From assembly GCF_004349215.1 (NCBI RefSeq), contig NZ_SMKU01000007.1:1-64000 (forward strand): a DNA stretch of 64,000 nt. The letters are read 5' to 3'. The notes under the pieces are model-generated. The model did no database searches. It had not been told where the DNA came from and saw only the letters and a list, made by a program, of their open reading frames with translations. The translations under genes were made by a program, and so were the position numbers. Origin of the DNA: Actinomadura rubrisoli (GTDB lineage Bacteria; Actinomycetota; Actinomycetes; Streptosporangiales; Streptosporangiaceae). Below, one piece after another: positions 50,445-63,561 of the stretch (position 1 is its first letter; each line of letters starts with the position of its first letter).

Positions 50445-52019
50445 TCATTTTTGGAGGACCTTGCGGCGGTAGGCGCGCCAGGTGACCGCCCACGTGGCCG
50501 GATCGTCCAGGACGTCCTCGCGGGTGCGGTGGACGGTCGAGCGGTGCGGCGCGGTCCGCACGGTCTCCGGCTCCTCGTAGGCTTCGCGCGCCACCTCGGC
50601 GAGGATCGCGGCGTACTCGTCCAGGTCGGCCTTGGAGTAGGACTCGGTCGGCTCCAGCGTCATCGGCTCGGGGACGACGTACGGATGGTGGCTCGTCCAG
50701 TAGTGGGTGCCGAAGTCGGCCGTCCGGAGGCCGAGGTCCTCGCTGTGCACGCCGGTCTCCTCGGCGAGCCGCTCCCAGCTGTAGCGGACCTGCTCGATCC
50801 GCGGCCTGCCCGCCGCGTACGGGACGGACGCCCCGCGGATCTCCAGCACCTTCGCCATCAGGTAGTTGTTGTTCAGCACCGCGACCTCGGCGGCCTCGCG
50901 CAGCCCCGCGCCGCCCATCGACATGATCCAGGCGTAGGCGCGCACCAGGTTCGGCACCACGCCGTAGAACGGACGGATCTTCCCGATGGACGCGGGCCGG
51001 TCGTCGTCCAGGTGGTAGCGGTCGCCGTCGAACTCGACGGTCGGCGTCGGCAGGTACGGGGCCAGCTCCTCGGTCACGCCGCACGCGCCCGCCGCCGGGC
51101 CGCCGCACGCGTGCGGGGTCGAGAACGTCTTGTGCAGGTTGAAGTGGCACAGGTCGAACCCGGCGTCGCGGGCGCGGGTGATGCCGAGGATGCCGTTGGC
51201 GTTGGCCTGGTCGTAGGCGCACAGCCCGCCCGCGTCGTGGACGATCCGGACGAACTCCTCGATCCGCGGGTTGAACAGCCCGGTGTCCTCGGGGTTGGTG
51301 ATGAACAGCGCCGCGGTGCGCGGGCCGACGGCCTGCTTGAGCGCCTCGATGTCGGGGTAGCCGTCGGCGTCGGGGTACAGGGTGATGACCTTGTACCCGG
51401 CCGTCTTGGCGCAGGCCGCGTTGGACGGGTGCGAGAAGATCGTGGTGATGACCTCGTCGCGCTGCCCGGCCTCGCCGCGGGCGGCGAAGTAGGCGCGGAT
51501 CATCGACACGTTGGCGTAGATCGCCGCCGAGCCGGCGCCGGGCTGGAGCGAGAAGCGGGCCATGCCGGAGATCTCCCGCAGCAGCCCCTCCAGCCGGTGC
51601 ATGATCTCCAGGACGCCCTGGACGGTCCGCTCGTCCTGGAGCGGATGCAGCTCCGCCACCTTCGGGTCGCGGACGAACTGGTCGTTGACCTTGGGGCTGT
51701 ACTTCATGGTGCAGGTGCCCTGGCCGACGTCGATGTTGAGGTCGACGCCGAGGTTCTCCTGCGACAGCCGCAGGTAGTGCCGGAGCACGTGCGGCTGCGA
51801 CATCTCGGGGAGCGCGGGCGGGGCGGCGCGGCGCAGCGCGTCCGGGAGGGAGTCGTCCAGTGGGACGTCGGGGGCGGGCACCAGCACGCCGCGTTCGCCG
51901 GGGCTGCCCATCTCGAACAGCAGTGGCTCGTCCCAGCTCGCCTGGTGGAACCGGCGCAGCGGCGGCTTCGGGCCGATCTTCGCGTCGGCCGGGGTGACGG
52001 GGGAGCTGTCGGACTTCAC
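50445..52019 (-). CDS. gcvPB: Glycine dehydrogenase (decarboxylating) subunit 2
   Basis: A 524-residue PLP enzyme. The cofactor Lys is in CHFNLHKTFSTPH (about residue 295). Other landmarks are HPSNAACAKTAGYKVITLYPDADGYPDIEALKQAVGPRTAALFITNPEDTGLFNPRIEEFVRIVHDAGGLCAYDQANANG and SMGGAGLREAAEVAVLNNNYL. With gcvPA it forms the split P-protein that decarboxylates glycine and hands the aminomethyl group to lipoyl-H-protein. GTG 52019 overlaps the gcvPA stop as GTGA. No gcvH or gcvT lies in the window. Confidence 0.93.
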   Translation of the reverse strand: MKSDSSPVTPADAKIGPKPPLRRFHQASWDEPLLFEMGSPGERGVLVPAPDVPLDDSLPDALRRAAPPALPEMSQPHVLRHYLRLSQENLGVDLNIDVGQGTCTMKYSPKVNDQFVRDPKVAELHPLQDERTVQGVLEIMHRLEGLLREISGMARFSLQPGAGSAAIYANVSMIRAYFAARGEAGQRDEVITTIFSHPSNAACAKTAGYKVITLYPDADGYPDIEALKQAVGPRTAALFITNPEDTGLFNPRIEEFVRIVHDAGGLCAYDQANANGILGITRARDAGFDLCHFNLHKTFSTPHACGGPAAGACGVTEELAPYLPTPTVEFDGDRYHLDDDRPASIGKIRPFYGVVPNLVRAYAWIMSMGGAGLREAAEVAVLNNNYLMAKVLEIRGASVPYAAGRPRIEQVRYSWERLAEETGVHSEDLGLRTADFGTHYWTSHHPYVVPEPMTLEPTESYSKADLDEYAAILAEVAREAYEEPETVRTAPHRSTVHRTREDVLDDPATWAVTWRAYRRKVLQK

Positions 52020-53380
52020 TTGGCGATCTCCTCCAGGATGCCGGCCAGCCGGTCGATGTCGTCCTTGGCGTGCACTTCGGTGACGCAGTAGAGGGCCTCG
52101 GTCCGCGACAGGACCCTGCCGCCGAAGACGCCGCGTCGCAGCAGCGCGTCGTTGACCTCGGCGGCGGTGCGCGAGCCGGTGAAGGCGAGCGTGAAGTCGG
52201 CGAAGTGCGGCGCGTCCGCGTACGGCGCCTCGACGCCGGGCACCTCGGCGAGCCGGCGCAGCGCGTACCGGGTGTTCGCCATGATCGTCTCGCCGATCTC
52301 CCGCATCCCCTGCGGCCCCATCAGGGCGAGGTACACCCCTGCGGTGATGCCGTTCAGGGCGGCGGCGGTGCCGACCCACTCCCGGCCTTCCTCGCGGACG
52401 GCGAAGGAGGTGCGCTCGTAGGCGACGTCCCCGAAGCCGTACTCGCCTTCGACGACGGTGGGCGCGAGCCCGAACAGCCGTGACGGGAACTCCGCGACGA
52501 ATCGCTCCTCGTCGCGGGTGGCGATGAACCCGCCGTTGAGCCCGCCGTAGCTCATGTGCAGGCCGAGCGGCTGGATGTCGCCGCACACGATGTCGGCGCC
52601 GTAGGCCGAGGGCGGCGCCACGACGCCGAGCGACATCGGGTTGCAGCCGACGACGTACAGCGCGCCCGCGTCGTGCGCGAGCCCGGCCAGCGACGGGAGC
52701 GCCGGGTCGATGATGCCGGAGGCCGAGGGCGCCTCCGCGAACACGGCCGCGACGTCGCCGGACGCCAGCTCCGCGCGCAGTGCCGTGACGTCCGCCAGCC
52801 CGGTGTGCGGGTCCACCGGCACGACCACCACGTCGTGGACGGGCCGGACGTAGTCCTCGATCTTGGAGAGCTTGTCCGGGTCGACGGCGGTGGCGAGCAG
52901 CAGCCGCCGGGCGCCGGTGATCCGCCCGGCCATGCGCAGCGCGGTGGCGGACGCCTGGTGGCCGTCGTAGACGGGGACGTTCACGACGTCCATCTCCAGC
53001 AGTTCGCCCATCAGCGACTGGTACTCCCAGAGCGCCTGGAAGCGGCCGTGGTCCTCGTACGGCTCGCCCGCGTACGCGGTGAGGAACTCGCTGCGGTTGA
53101 CCACTTCGTCGACCACGGCGGGCACGTGGTGCTGGTAGCAGCCGGAGCCCAGGAAGCTCAGCGCGTCCCGGGTGCTGGTGTTCCCGGCCAGCAGCCCGCC
53201 GACATGCCGGACCAGTTCCGCCTCCGATCGCATCGGAGGAGGCATGTCCAGCGGACGGCCCAGCCGGATGCTCTCGGGCACGTCGGCGTAGAAGTCCTCG
53301 ACGCTCGACGCGCCGGTGGCCGCGAGCATCTGCCGCTTGGTCTCCGGCACGGAGTTCGGGATGTAGGGGTGAACGGTCAT
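52016..53380 (-). CDS. gcvPA: Glycine dehydrogenase (decarboxylating) subunit 1
   Basis: A 454-residue partner of gcvPB and the non-catalytic subunit of the split P-protein. Landmarks are HPYIPNSVPETKRQMLAATG, LSFLGSGCYQHHVPAVVDEVV, FQALWEYQSLMGELLEMDVVNVPVYDGHQASATALRMA and GGLNGGFIATRDEERFVAEFPSRLFG. ATG 53380 is divergent from the sugar-binding protein gene, with a palindromic operator between. It is the first gene of the minus-strand run gcvPA-gcvPB-AcoX-SDR-GntR. Confidence 0.93.
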   Translation of the reverse strand: MTVHPYIPNSVPETKRQMLAATGASSVEDFYADVPESIRLGRPLDMPPPMRSEAELVRHVGGLLAGNTSTRDALSFLGSGCYQHHVPAVVDEVVNRSEFLTAYAGEPYEDHGRFQALWEYQSLMGELLEMDVVNVPVYDGHQASATALRMAGRITGARRLLLATAVDPDKLSKIEDYVRPVHDVVVVPVDPHTGLADVTALRAELASGDVAAVFAEAPSASGIIDPALPSLAGLAHDAGALYVVGCNPMSLGVVAPPSAYGADIVCGDIQPLGLHMSYGGLNGGFIATRDEERFVAEFPSRLFGLAPTVVEGEYGFGDVAYERTSFAVREEGREWVGTAAALNGITAGVYLALMGPQGMREIGETIMANTRYALRRLAEVPGVEAPYADAPHFADFTLAFTGSRTAAEVNDALLRRGVFGGRVLSRTEALYCVTEVHAKDDIDRLAGILEEIAK

Positions 53381-53442
53381 GCGCGCCCTCGCTTCCTGGG
53401 GTTTTTCTCGCCCGGCCCTTGACTAAAACACATGATTCAGTG

Positions 53443-53456
53443 TGCTGTATACAGCA
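53443..53456. promoter_or_regulatory. GTATAC-centred palindrome between gcvPA and the sugar transporter genes
   Basis: TGCTGTATACAGCA is a perfect 14-bp palindrome 62-75 bp upstream of gcvPA and about 30 bp upstream of the binding-protein start. The TGTATACA core matches the consensus type bound by FadR/FCD GntR regulators, and such a gene (47821-48462) is nearby. A TTGACT lies at 53419. It could control both divergent units. Confidence 0.65.
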
Positions 53457-53483
53457 TTATCCAGTCCGAGCTGGGAGGACAAG

Positions 53484-54833
53484 ATGGCGACGGACCCCGA
53501 ACGGATGAATTTCGGACGACGGGCCGTCCTGGCCGCCGGAGTCGCCGGAGCCGTCTCGACACTGCTCGCGGCCGCAGGCTGCGCCACCGGGGGCGGTGTC
53601 AAGAAGACGGGTCCGACGCTGAAGGCGGGCGAATCAGACGCGATCAAGGGGACGGTGCGCGTCTGGTCGTGGGACATGACGACCAAGGCGCTCAAACGGC
53701 TGGCACCGGCCTTCGAGCAGCGGTATCCGGGGACGAAGGTCGAGGTCGTCGACATCGGCTACGACAACGCCTACGACAAGATCACCGTCGGGCTGAAGTC
53801 GGGGACGGGGCTGCCCGACGTCCTCACCGTCGAGGGCAGCAGGCTGCCCGGCTACATCGGCGTCTTCCGCGGCGGCCTGTACGACCTGACCTCGCTCGCC
53901 GGCCGGCACAAGGCGCAGTTCGCCCCGGCCGACTGGCGGAACGTCACCGACGAGCAAGGCAAGGTCTTCGCGCTGCCCTGGGACAGCGGGCCGTGCGCCC
54001 TCTACTACCGCACCGACATGTTCGAGAAGGCCGGGATCGACCCGAACTCCATCGCCGTGTGGGACGACTACGTCCGCGCCGGTGAGCGGCTCAAGTCCAA
54101 GACCGGCAAGAAGCTGCTCGTCATCGACCCCCAGGAGGACAGCACGTTCCCGATGCTCCTCCAGCAGCAGGGGCAGCGGTACTTCAAGAACGGCGAGATC
54201 GTCGTCGCCGACCAGCGGGCCGTCCGCGCCGCGACGCTGCTCAAGACGCTCGCCGACAAGGACCTGATCGCCTTCGAGAAGGGCTGGGACGGCCTGGTCG
54301 CCGCCACCAAGGCGGGCAAGGTCGCCACCACCCCCTACGCCGCCTGGTGGTCGGGCACGCTCACCGACGAGATGAAGGAGCTCAAGGGCAAGTTCGGCGT
54401 CGTCCCGCTGCCCGCGTTCGACCCCGGCGGGGTGCGGACGTCCAACAACGGCGGCTCGACCCTCGCGGTCAGCGGCCACAGCGCGAACGCGCGGACGGCC
54501 TGGGCGTTCATCGAATTCGCCCTCGCCGACGCCGGGAACCAGGTGTCCATGCTGAAGAACGAGGGACTGTTCCCCGCCTACCTGCCCGCGCTGAAGGACC
54601 CGTTCGTCACCGCGCCGCAGCCCTACTACGGCGGCAAGCCCGCCCTCAAGGTCTTCGCCGACCTCTCGGACAAGGTGCCCCCGGTCGAGGACACCAAGGA
54701 CGGGCCGAAGGCGAGGGACATCGTCAACGGCACCCTCTCCGGCATCCTCCTGCACGGCAAGGACCCCAAGAGGGCCCTGGACTCGGCCGCCAAGCAGATC
54801 GCCGCCGCGACCGGCCGTCCGATCGCCAAGTAG
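53484..54833 (+). CDS. Extracellular sugar-binding lipoprotein, family 1
   Basis: A 449-residue binding protein. MNFGRRAVLAAGVAGAVSTLLAAAGC gives a twin-arginine-like signal ending in a lipobox, so it is exported and lipidated. The mature protein has the family-1 pattern WSWDMTTKALKRLAPAFEQRYPGTKVEVVDIG and ALPWDSGPCALYYRTDMFEKAGI. GGAGGACAAG precedes ATG 53484. It delivers a glycoside or oligosaccharide to the two permeases that follow. The GH42 and GH63-like genes downstream suggest a galactose- or glucose-containing oligosaccharide. Confidence 0.9.
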   Translation: MATDPERMNFGRRAVLAAGVAGAVSTLLAAAGCATGGGVKKTGPTLKAGESDAIKGTVRVWSWDMTTKALKRLAPAFEQRYPGTKVEVVDIGYDNAYDKITVGLKSGTGLPDVLTVEGSRLPGYIGVFRGGLYDLTSLAGRHKAQFAPADWRNVTDEQGKVFALPWDSGPCALYYRTDMFEKAGIDPNSIAVWDDYVRAGERLKSKTGKKLLVIDPQEDSTFPMLLQQQGQRYFKNGEIVVADQRAVRAATLLKTLADKDLIAFEKGWDGLVAATKAGKVATTPYAAWWSGTLTDEMKELKGKFGVVPLPAFDPGGVRTSNNGGSTLAVSGHSANARTAWAFIEFALADAGNQVSMLKNEGLFPAYLPALKDPFVTAPQPYYGGKPALKVFADLSDKVPPVEDTKDGPKARDIVNGTLSGILLHGKDPKRALDSAAKQIAAATGRPIAK

Positions 54834-54837
54834 CGCC

Positions 54838-55775
54838 GTGACCCTCGACGTGACAGACGTGACGACGGCCGGGCCGTCCCCTTCGGCGGACGGCTCTCGC
54901 CCCGGCAGGACGCACCGGTGGTGGCGCCGCTCCACACCGTGGATCTTCGCGGGACCGGCGGCGGTGCTGTTCGGGTTCTTCTTCGCCTATCCCCTGCTGG
55001 CCGGCCTCTACCAGAGCTTCACCGCCGACCGCGACGGCGTGACGACCTGGGTCGGGCTGGCGCAGTACCGCCGGATGATGGAGGACCCGGTCTTCTGGGC
55101 CTCGCTCCGCAACACCGGGCTGATCCTCATCGTCCAGGTCCCGCTCATGATCGTGCTGGCGCTGGCGCTGGCCTACGGGCTGAACCAGTCCTGGCTGCGG
55201 TTCCGCGCGACGTTCCGGATCGCCTACTTCCTGCCCGCCGTCACGATGCTCGTCGCCTACTCCGTGGTGTTCCGCGTCCTGCTCAAGACCGACGGCGGCA
55301 TGGTCAACCAGATCATCGGCGCGGTGGGCCTGCCGGAGGCCGACTGGCTGAACAGCCCCGGCTGGGCGCGGCTGGCCCTGATCGGCTCGATCACCTGGCG
55401 CTGGACCGGCTACAACGCGGTGATCCTGCTCGCCGGACTCCAGGCGATCGGCCGCGAGCAGTACGAGGCGGCGGCCATCGACGGCGCCGGGTCCATCACC
55501 ACGTTCACGCGGGTGATCATGCCGCAGCTCCGCCCGGTCATCCTGTTCTGCTCGGTGACGTCGACGATCGGAACGCTCCAGCTCTTCGACGAGAACTACG
55601 TGCTGACCGGCGGGGGCCCTGGCAACGCCACGATGACCCCCGTCCTCTACCTCTACAAGGTCGGCTTCGAGCAGCTCGACTTCGGCTACGCCGCCGCCAT
55701 CGCCTGGGTGATCGTCGTGATCATCGGGCTGATCTCCTACGTGCAGTTCCGCTTTCTCGGGAAGGACGGGTCCCG

Positions 55776-55779
<4 letters not shown>
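54838..55779 (+). CDS. Sugar ABC transporter permease (MalF/UgpA type)
   Basis: A 313-residue permease of about six helices. The first helix is TPWIFAGPAAVLFGFFFAYPLLAGLY, and the coupling motif EQYEAAAIDGAGSITTFTRVIMPQLRP matches the EAAxDGA-type loop. GTG 54838 lies four bases after the binding-protein stop. The stop overlaps the next gene as GTGA. No ATPase gene is present in this operon, so it probably uses a shared ATPase encoded elsewhere. Confidence 0.9.
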
Positions 55780-60858
<5,079 letters not shown>

Positions 60859-60869
60859 CCGACACCACC

Positions 60870-60897
60870 GGACGGGCCGCCTCCGGGCGGCCCGTCC
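60870..60897 (+). terminator. Hairpin terminator of the glycoside operon
   Basis: GGACGGGCCGCC (60870-60881) pairs perfectly with GGCGGCCCGTCC (60886-60897) across a 4-nt loop, 12 bases after the GH63-like stop. No T-run is seen, as is usual in these genomes. Confidence 0.85.
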
Positions 60898-60969
60898 CGA
60901 CGGCCGCTTCCAACGGGACGGTCTCCCGTTCTCAAATTTTCAACTTCACCCTGGAGATGTGAAAACGAT

Positions 60970-60981
60970 CTTCACGTGAAG
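60970..60981. promoter_or_regulatory. 12-bp palindrome upstream of the HExxH protein gene
   Basis: CTTCACGTGAAG is perfectly palindromic and about 190 bp upstream of the gene at 61174. TTTTCA (60937) and TGAAAA (60960) flank it further up. A candidate operator; owner unknown. Confidence 0.35.
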
Positions 60982-61173
60982 TCGGATTTCCAGGGTTTCC
61001 CTATACGAGGAGCGGGCGGCTGACCTGCGGCTTTAGCGATGATTCGACCGCTATTCACAACGAGCGGCCAAGGCGGCGAAGATCGAAGCGGAATACCATT
61101 CGCCAATCAGCCCCAGGGTCGCGCCATGCCGGATCAGGTCGCGGCCAACGGCTCTGCCGAAGCGAGGTCCCCC

Positions 61174-62121
61174 GTGAAACGTACCGGCCGTCTGACCCTG
61201 TTGACCGCCACCGTCGCCCTGTCGCTGGTGCCCGTCCCCGTGGCCGCGGCCTCACCCGCGGCGAGCGGACCGGCCGCCTCGGCGGCCGAACCCGTCTGCT
61301 ACAGCGAACCCTCGACCCCGACCGCCGACATCAGCGATCTCAAAGCGCGCTTCGGGGCCTCGAACTGGATGCCGACCTTGCAGGAGATGTACCGGCGGCG
61401 CTGGCCGAGCGGGGAGAAGTTGGCCATCGCCCAGGCGGGCGACAAGTACTGGACCCAGTTCGTGAACACCAAGAGCTTCGACGGGTTCGCCGAGTCGATG
61501 ATGGTGGCGATCCACGAAGAGACCCACATGTGGGACCTGGACGGGTCCAGGACCAAGTGGAACGTGCACACCGCGGCCTGGATCAACGCCTCGCGGCAGG
61601 CGACCACCGTCCCGCTGCACGGCGGCTTCCCCCGCAAGGAGATCCTGCCCCTCATCACCGACAAGCTGAGCGACAGCATGGACGGCATCTACCTGCGGGA
61701 CTCCCAGCAGGGCAGCTACCTGCTGCAGGGCGTGCTGGCGGAGCTGAACGCCGGGCTGACGGGGCTGCCCGCGGCCACCGTGGTGCAGGAGTACATCAAG
61801 GGGGTCGGGGCCAGCAACGCCCGCGACATCGCGGCCACCAACCTCCGCTACCTGCTGCTCTACCTGCGCGTGGCCAAGGACAAGCACCCCGACTACTGGG
61901 CCAAGATCAAAAACGAGCCGAAGCTGCGCGAACTCGTCCTGACCCAGTTCCTGCGCACGGCCTACTGGCTGGACAAATCCGCGCCCTACACCGGCAAGCT
62001 CGGCAGCCCGAACGCCGACAAGATCACCGCATTGAACTACTCCCCCGCGAACCTCGCCATCGTCGAGGAGTTCACCGGCGCCACGGTACGCCGCGACACC
62101 GACAAACACTGCACCACCTGA
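61174..62121 (+). CDS. Secreted putative zinc metallopeptidase with HExxH motif
   Basis: A 315-residue exported protein. A signal peptide (VKRTGRLTLLTATVALSLVPVPVAAASPA) fits start GTG 61174; ATG 61126 would add a hydrophilic lead. The middle has AIHEETHMWDLDG with His114, Glu115 and His118 as the HExxH zinc motif, and Glu190 in LAELNAGLTG could be the third ligand. No known peptidase family was recognised beyond that, so the enzymatic role is inferred. It stands alone, downstream of a strong terminator. Confidence 0.65.
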   Translation: MKRTGRLTLLTATVALSLVPVPVAAASPAASGPAASAAEPVCYSEPSTPTADISDLKARFGASNWMPTLQEMYRRRWPSGEKLAIAQAGDKYWTQFVNTKSFDGFAESMMVAIHEETHMWDLDGSRTKWNVHTAAWINASRQATTVPLHGGFPRKEILPLITDKLSDSMDGIYLRDSQQGSYLLQGVLAELNAGLTGLPAATVVQEYIKGVGASNARDIAATNLRYLLLYLRVAKDKHPDYWAKIKNEPKLRELVLTQFLRTAYWLDKSAPYTGKLGSPNADKITALNYSPANLAIVEEFTGATVRRDTDKHCTT

Positions 62122-62243
62122 TATCCACTGACGTGCGAACCCCTTCAGGATCGGCTTGCGGACGGGTTGGCGGTCAGACTCCCTGGCTGGCGATCGGGGC
62201 CCGAACACCCCAGGAGGCCGTTCGTCCAATGACGAGCCAGAGA

Positions 62244-62888
62244 TCAGGAGTGCCGGGAACGGAGCTCGTCGGCCCAGGCCAGGATTCGCTCGCGGATTCC
62301 AGCGGCGGCCGGGCCGTCGACTCCGTACGCGGCGAACTCCGCGTCGCTGCGGCGGCGCACGAACGACAGCATCTCGGCGAACGTCTCCACGTCGAAGCCC
62401 GCGTCCCGGCGCGCCCCGAACTGCAACAGCTGCTCTCGTGAATAGCGGCCCGACTCCAGCAGCGCGTCGATGTCAATGAAGTCCCTGGCATGCGCCCGGG
62501 AGAACAACGCCTCGGTCTTCCCCGCCGCGACGTCGTCGGGATGCAGTACCGGTCCGAGACCCATCTGCACCGGCGGGCGGAACCTGACGTCGGCGACGAC
62601 CTCGACCTTGCAGCCTCGGCCAGCTCCCGGTTCAGAGATCCACAATCGGACGTAGCGCTGGGTGCTCTGCATCACCTCGGTGTCAAGACCGGCCGCACGA
62701 TACGCCCCGGCGACCCGCGCGGCCGCGGCGGGGCAGTCCATCTCCAAGGCACCGAAGAGATCGACGTCCTCGCTCGGCCGGTCCACGATCCCGTAGACTT
62801 GCACCGCGTATCCGCCGGCCAAGGCGAAGCCGTACTCGCCGGCCACGCTGAGCCCGATCTCGATCAACCGTCGATGGAATCGGTCCAC
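62244..62888 (-). CDS. AbiEii-like nucleotidyltransferase (toxin-type)
   Basis: A 214-residue protein of the nucleotidyltransferase fold used by AbiEii toxins. Gly25-Gly26 (ALAGGYAV) and Asp41-x-Asp43 (SEDVDLF) form the catalytic motif; GKTEALFSRAHARDFIDIDALL is the family's later conserved stretch. In known systems this protein modifies RNA and is restrained by a partner encoded next to it. GTG 62888 abuts the TAG of the upstream gene. Alone it could also be a housekeeping-type nucleotidyltransferase. Confidence 0.75.
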   Translation of the reverse strand: MDRFHRRLIEIGLSVAGEYGFALAGGYAVQVYGIVDRPSEDVDLFGALEMDCPAAAARVAGAYRAAGLDTEVMQSTQRYVRLWISEPGAGRGCKVEVVADVRFRPPVQMGLGPVLHPDDVAAGKTEALFSRAHARDFIDIDALLESGRYSREQLLQFGARRDAGFDVETFAEMLSFVRRRSDAEFAAYGVDGPAAAGIRERILAWADELRSRHS

Positions 62889-63209
62889 CTACGCCGCCCG
62901 GCCCCGCAACCGGGCGATCTTCGCTTCCCACATCCGGCGGACCCGCACCGGCAAGATCAGGTCGGGCCAGACCGACACCAGCAGTTCGGCGTTCAGGTAC
63001 CGCTGCAGGTCCTGCTCGCGGCCCTCCTGGATGACCTGCTCATACATCACCCGAAGCGAGTCCCGGTCGGACAGGTCGTAAGACCGCCGCGGGCTCCAGT
63101 CCAGCCACCCGGGCAGCACGACCACCCCGCCCGCCGGCCCCGCGAGCTCTTCGAGTGAGCCGGGCACCGCGTACGGGCGGATGTTCGCGTAGTTCAACGC
63201 CCCGTCCAT
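62889..63209 (-). CDS. Small partner gene of the nucleotidyltransferase (putative antitoxin)
   Basis: A 106-residue protein, MDGALNYANIRPYAVPGSLEELAGPAGGVVVLPGWLDWSPRRSYDL, ending in a basic stretch RVRRMWEAKIARLRG. No domain was recognised. Its TAG is immediately followed by the GTG of the nucleotidyltransferase gene, a gene order often seen for AbiEi/AbiEii-like pairs. It lacks the winged-helix of classic AbiEi, so the antitoxin role is by position only. Confidence 0.55.
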   Translation of the reverse strand: MDGALNYANIRPYAVPGSLEELAGPAGGVVVLPGWLDWSPRRSYDLSDRDSLRVMYEQVIQEGREQDLQRYLNAELLVSVWPDLILPVRVRRMWEAKIARLRGRAA

Positions 63210-63561
63210 GGCCTCCAGTCTGCCACCAGCGCGAGGGCTGCGGGAACGGTGGTGCGAGAGCCCGGCTCACCGGATCCGGTGCGGAGGCGGCCAGCGCGGA
63301 GAGGGTGGCGGCGACGGCGGTGGGGCGCCGCTCGGGATCACGGGTGCCGCAGCTCGCGCGGGACCGGCGCCAAGCGCCGAGTGCGCTGGGTGGGAGCGGG
63401 CTTGCCCTGGGAGATGGCCAAGAGCAGCGCTGCGAGGGTGCCGCCGGTGAAAACCGGCCGATCACCACTCTTCCCATGTCTTGCGCCACAGTCGGACACA
63501 ACAACGTCGGCACACGGGCCGGAAGTGTCCCCAACCCGATTGTGATCAGCTTGCGGCGCCG
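63210..63561. other. Stretch with no gene identified
   Basis: Upstream of the two-gene unit and downstream of the last gene, only short Gly/Arg-rich open frames are seen, without ribosome sites. It presumably contains the promoter of the minus-strand pair. Confidence 0.4.
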
